DNA from: Patescibacteria group bacterium
GTDB lineage: Bacteria > Patescibacteriota > Saccharimonadia > Saccharimonadales > CAIOMD01
DNA length: 5,106 nt
Direction of reading: 5' to 3'
NCBI GenBank assembly: GCA_025453305.1
Contig: JALOQO010000053.1
Span: 1-5,106, forward strand
Shown: piece by piece, positions 4,772 through 5,106 of the stretch
How positions within the stretch are numbered: position 1 is the stretch's first letter
Layout of the letters: the number at the start of each line of letters is the position of its first letter
Position numbers and translations under genes: made by a program
The notes under the pieces: generated by a model
What the model saw: only the letters and a program-made list of their open reading frames with translations
What the model was told of the DNA's origin: nothing
Database searches by the model: none

Positions 4772-5106
4772 TGCGCCATCGCTATAAACATTATCCTGCC
4801 AGACATTACCTGTTTTAGTAGAACTAAAATGTATAACAGTACCTAGATTACCACACAGTCCATTACTGCCCCTAACAAACCGATTGCTAATAAATCTTAT
4901 ATTAGTAGCATTATTAGGGTCATTAGAATATGGCTTTCCAGATGTGTTACCACCGTAGCCACAAACCGTCGAACCCCCCGCCCCACCTCTATAAAATAAA
5001 TTTCTTTCAATTAAATTATCCCTTACGGGTGCGAAGTCCGGATATCCTGTTAATCCCGCCGAACAACCTGATTCTGAACTTGATCTCGTTGCCTCGCAGG
5101 TTATTG
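4751..5106 (-). CDS. Right-handed beta-helix protein, C-terminal 117 residues (5' part outside window)
   Basis: An open frame enters from the high-coordinate edge and ends at TAA (4753-4751); the first two bases of the window edge belong to a split codon. The visible 117 residues have the look of the last coils of an extracellular parallel beta-helix: DNLIERNLFYRGG (residues 29-41), ATNIRFISNRFVRGSNG (66-82) and TGNVWQDNVYSDG (98-110), rich in Asn, Gly and aromatic residues, with four cysteines (3, 14, 48, 84) that suggest disulfides. The ending parallels that of the next gene (SNIQVNNNKFGK followed by TGNVWEDG), so the two are probably tandem paralogues. The N-terminus is not visible, so a signal peptide or dockerin cannot be checked. 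Function unassigned; a polysaccharide-binding or -degrading surface protein is a guess. Confidence 0.8.
   Translation of the reverse strand, partial: ITCEATRSSSESGCSAGLTGYPDFAPVRDNLIERNLFYRGGAGGSTVCGYGGNTSGKPYSNDPNNATNIRFISNRFVRGSNGLCGNLGTVIHFSSTKTGNVWQDNVYSDGALVTPSN

Overview
All genes in this 5.1 kb window lie on the minus strand. Reading in the direction of transcription (high to low coordinates), it holds the 3' end of a secreted or surface right-handed beta-helix protein gene, a complete gene for a membrane-anchored dockerin/beta-helix protein, a long structured leader, a complete isoleucyl-tRNA synthetase gene (ileS), and the first 15 codons of rplU (ribosomal protein L21). Base composition is AT-rich. 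The long frames end in TAG, TAG and TAA and contain no internal UGA, which fits the standard bacterial code.

Organism: the sequence alone does not prove the source. The eukaryote-like (type 2) IleRS and the lysine-rich N-terminal anchor followed by paired dockerin EF-hand loops and a beta-helix suggest an uncultivated, reduced-genome bacterium. A Candidate Phyla Radiation lineage such as Saccharibacteria is my best guess. This is inference; Actinobacteria or Chloroflexi relatives are not excluded.

Region 1 (about 3450-5106) is a tandem pair of related extracellular beta-helix proteins. Both C-termini carry a T-G-N-V-W motif and conserved-looking N-I-x-x-x-x-N-x-F turns. The second gene begins 17 nt after the first stops. 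It has no Shine-Dalgarno sequence but has a good promoter whose predicted start point is only 3-4 nt before the ATG, so it may be transcribed on its own as a leaderless mRNA.

Region 2 (3082-3449) is the most informative non-coding part. A promoter (TTGAAA, 17 bp, TATAGT) is followed by a leader of about 305 nt. This leader contains a textbook T-box antiterminator: two 6-bp helices separated by a 7-nt UGGUACC bulge that can pair with the ACCA end of uncharged tRNA. It also has a stem III-like hairpin next to the antiterminator, a candidate AUC (Ile) specifier in a hairpin loop near the 5' end, and a U-tract behind a weak alternative hairpin. A separate perfect 13-bp inverted repeat brackets the ileS Shine-Dalgarno sequence and overlaps the start codon. 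Together these predict that ileS is induced when tRNA-Ile is uncharged.

Region 3 (1-3081) is ileS followed after 89 nt by rplU, which has its own strong ribosome binding site and a 15-bp palindrome over a possible -10 box. IleRS is full length (981 aa) but has HHGT instead of the usual HxGH signature.
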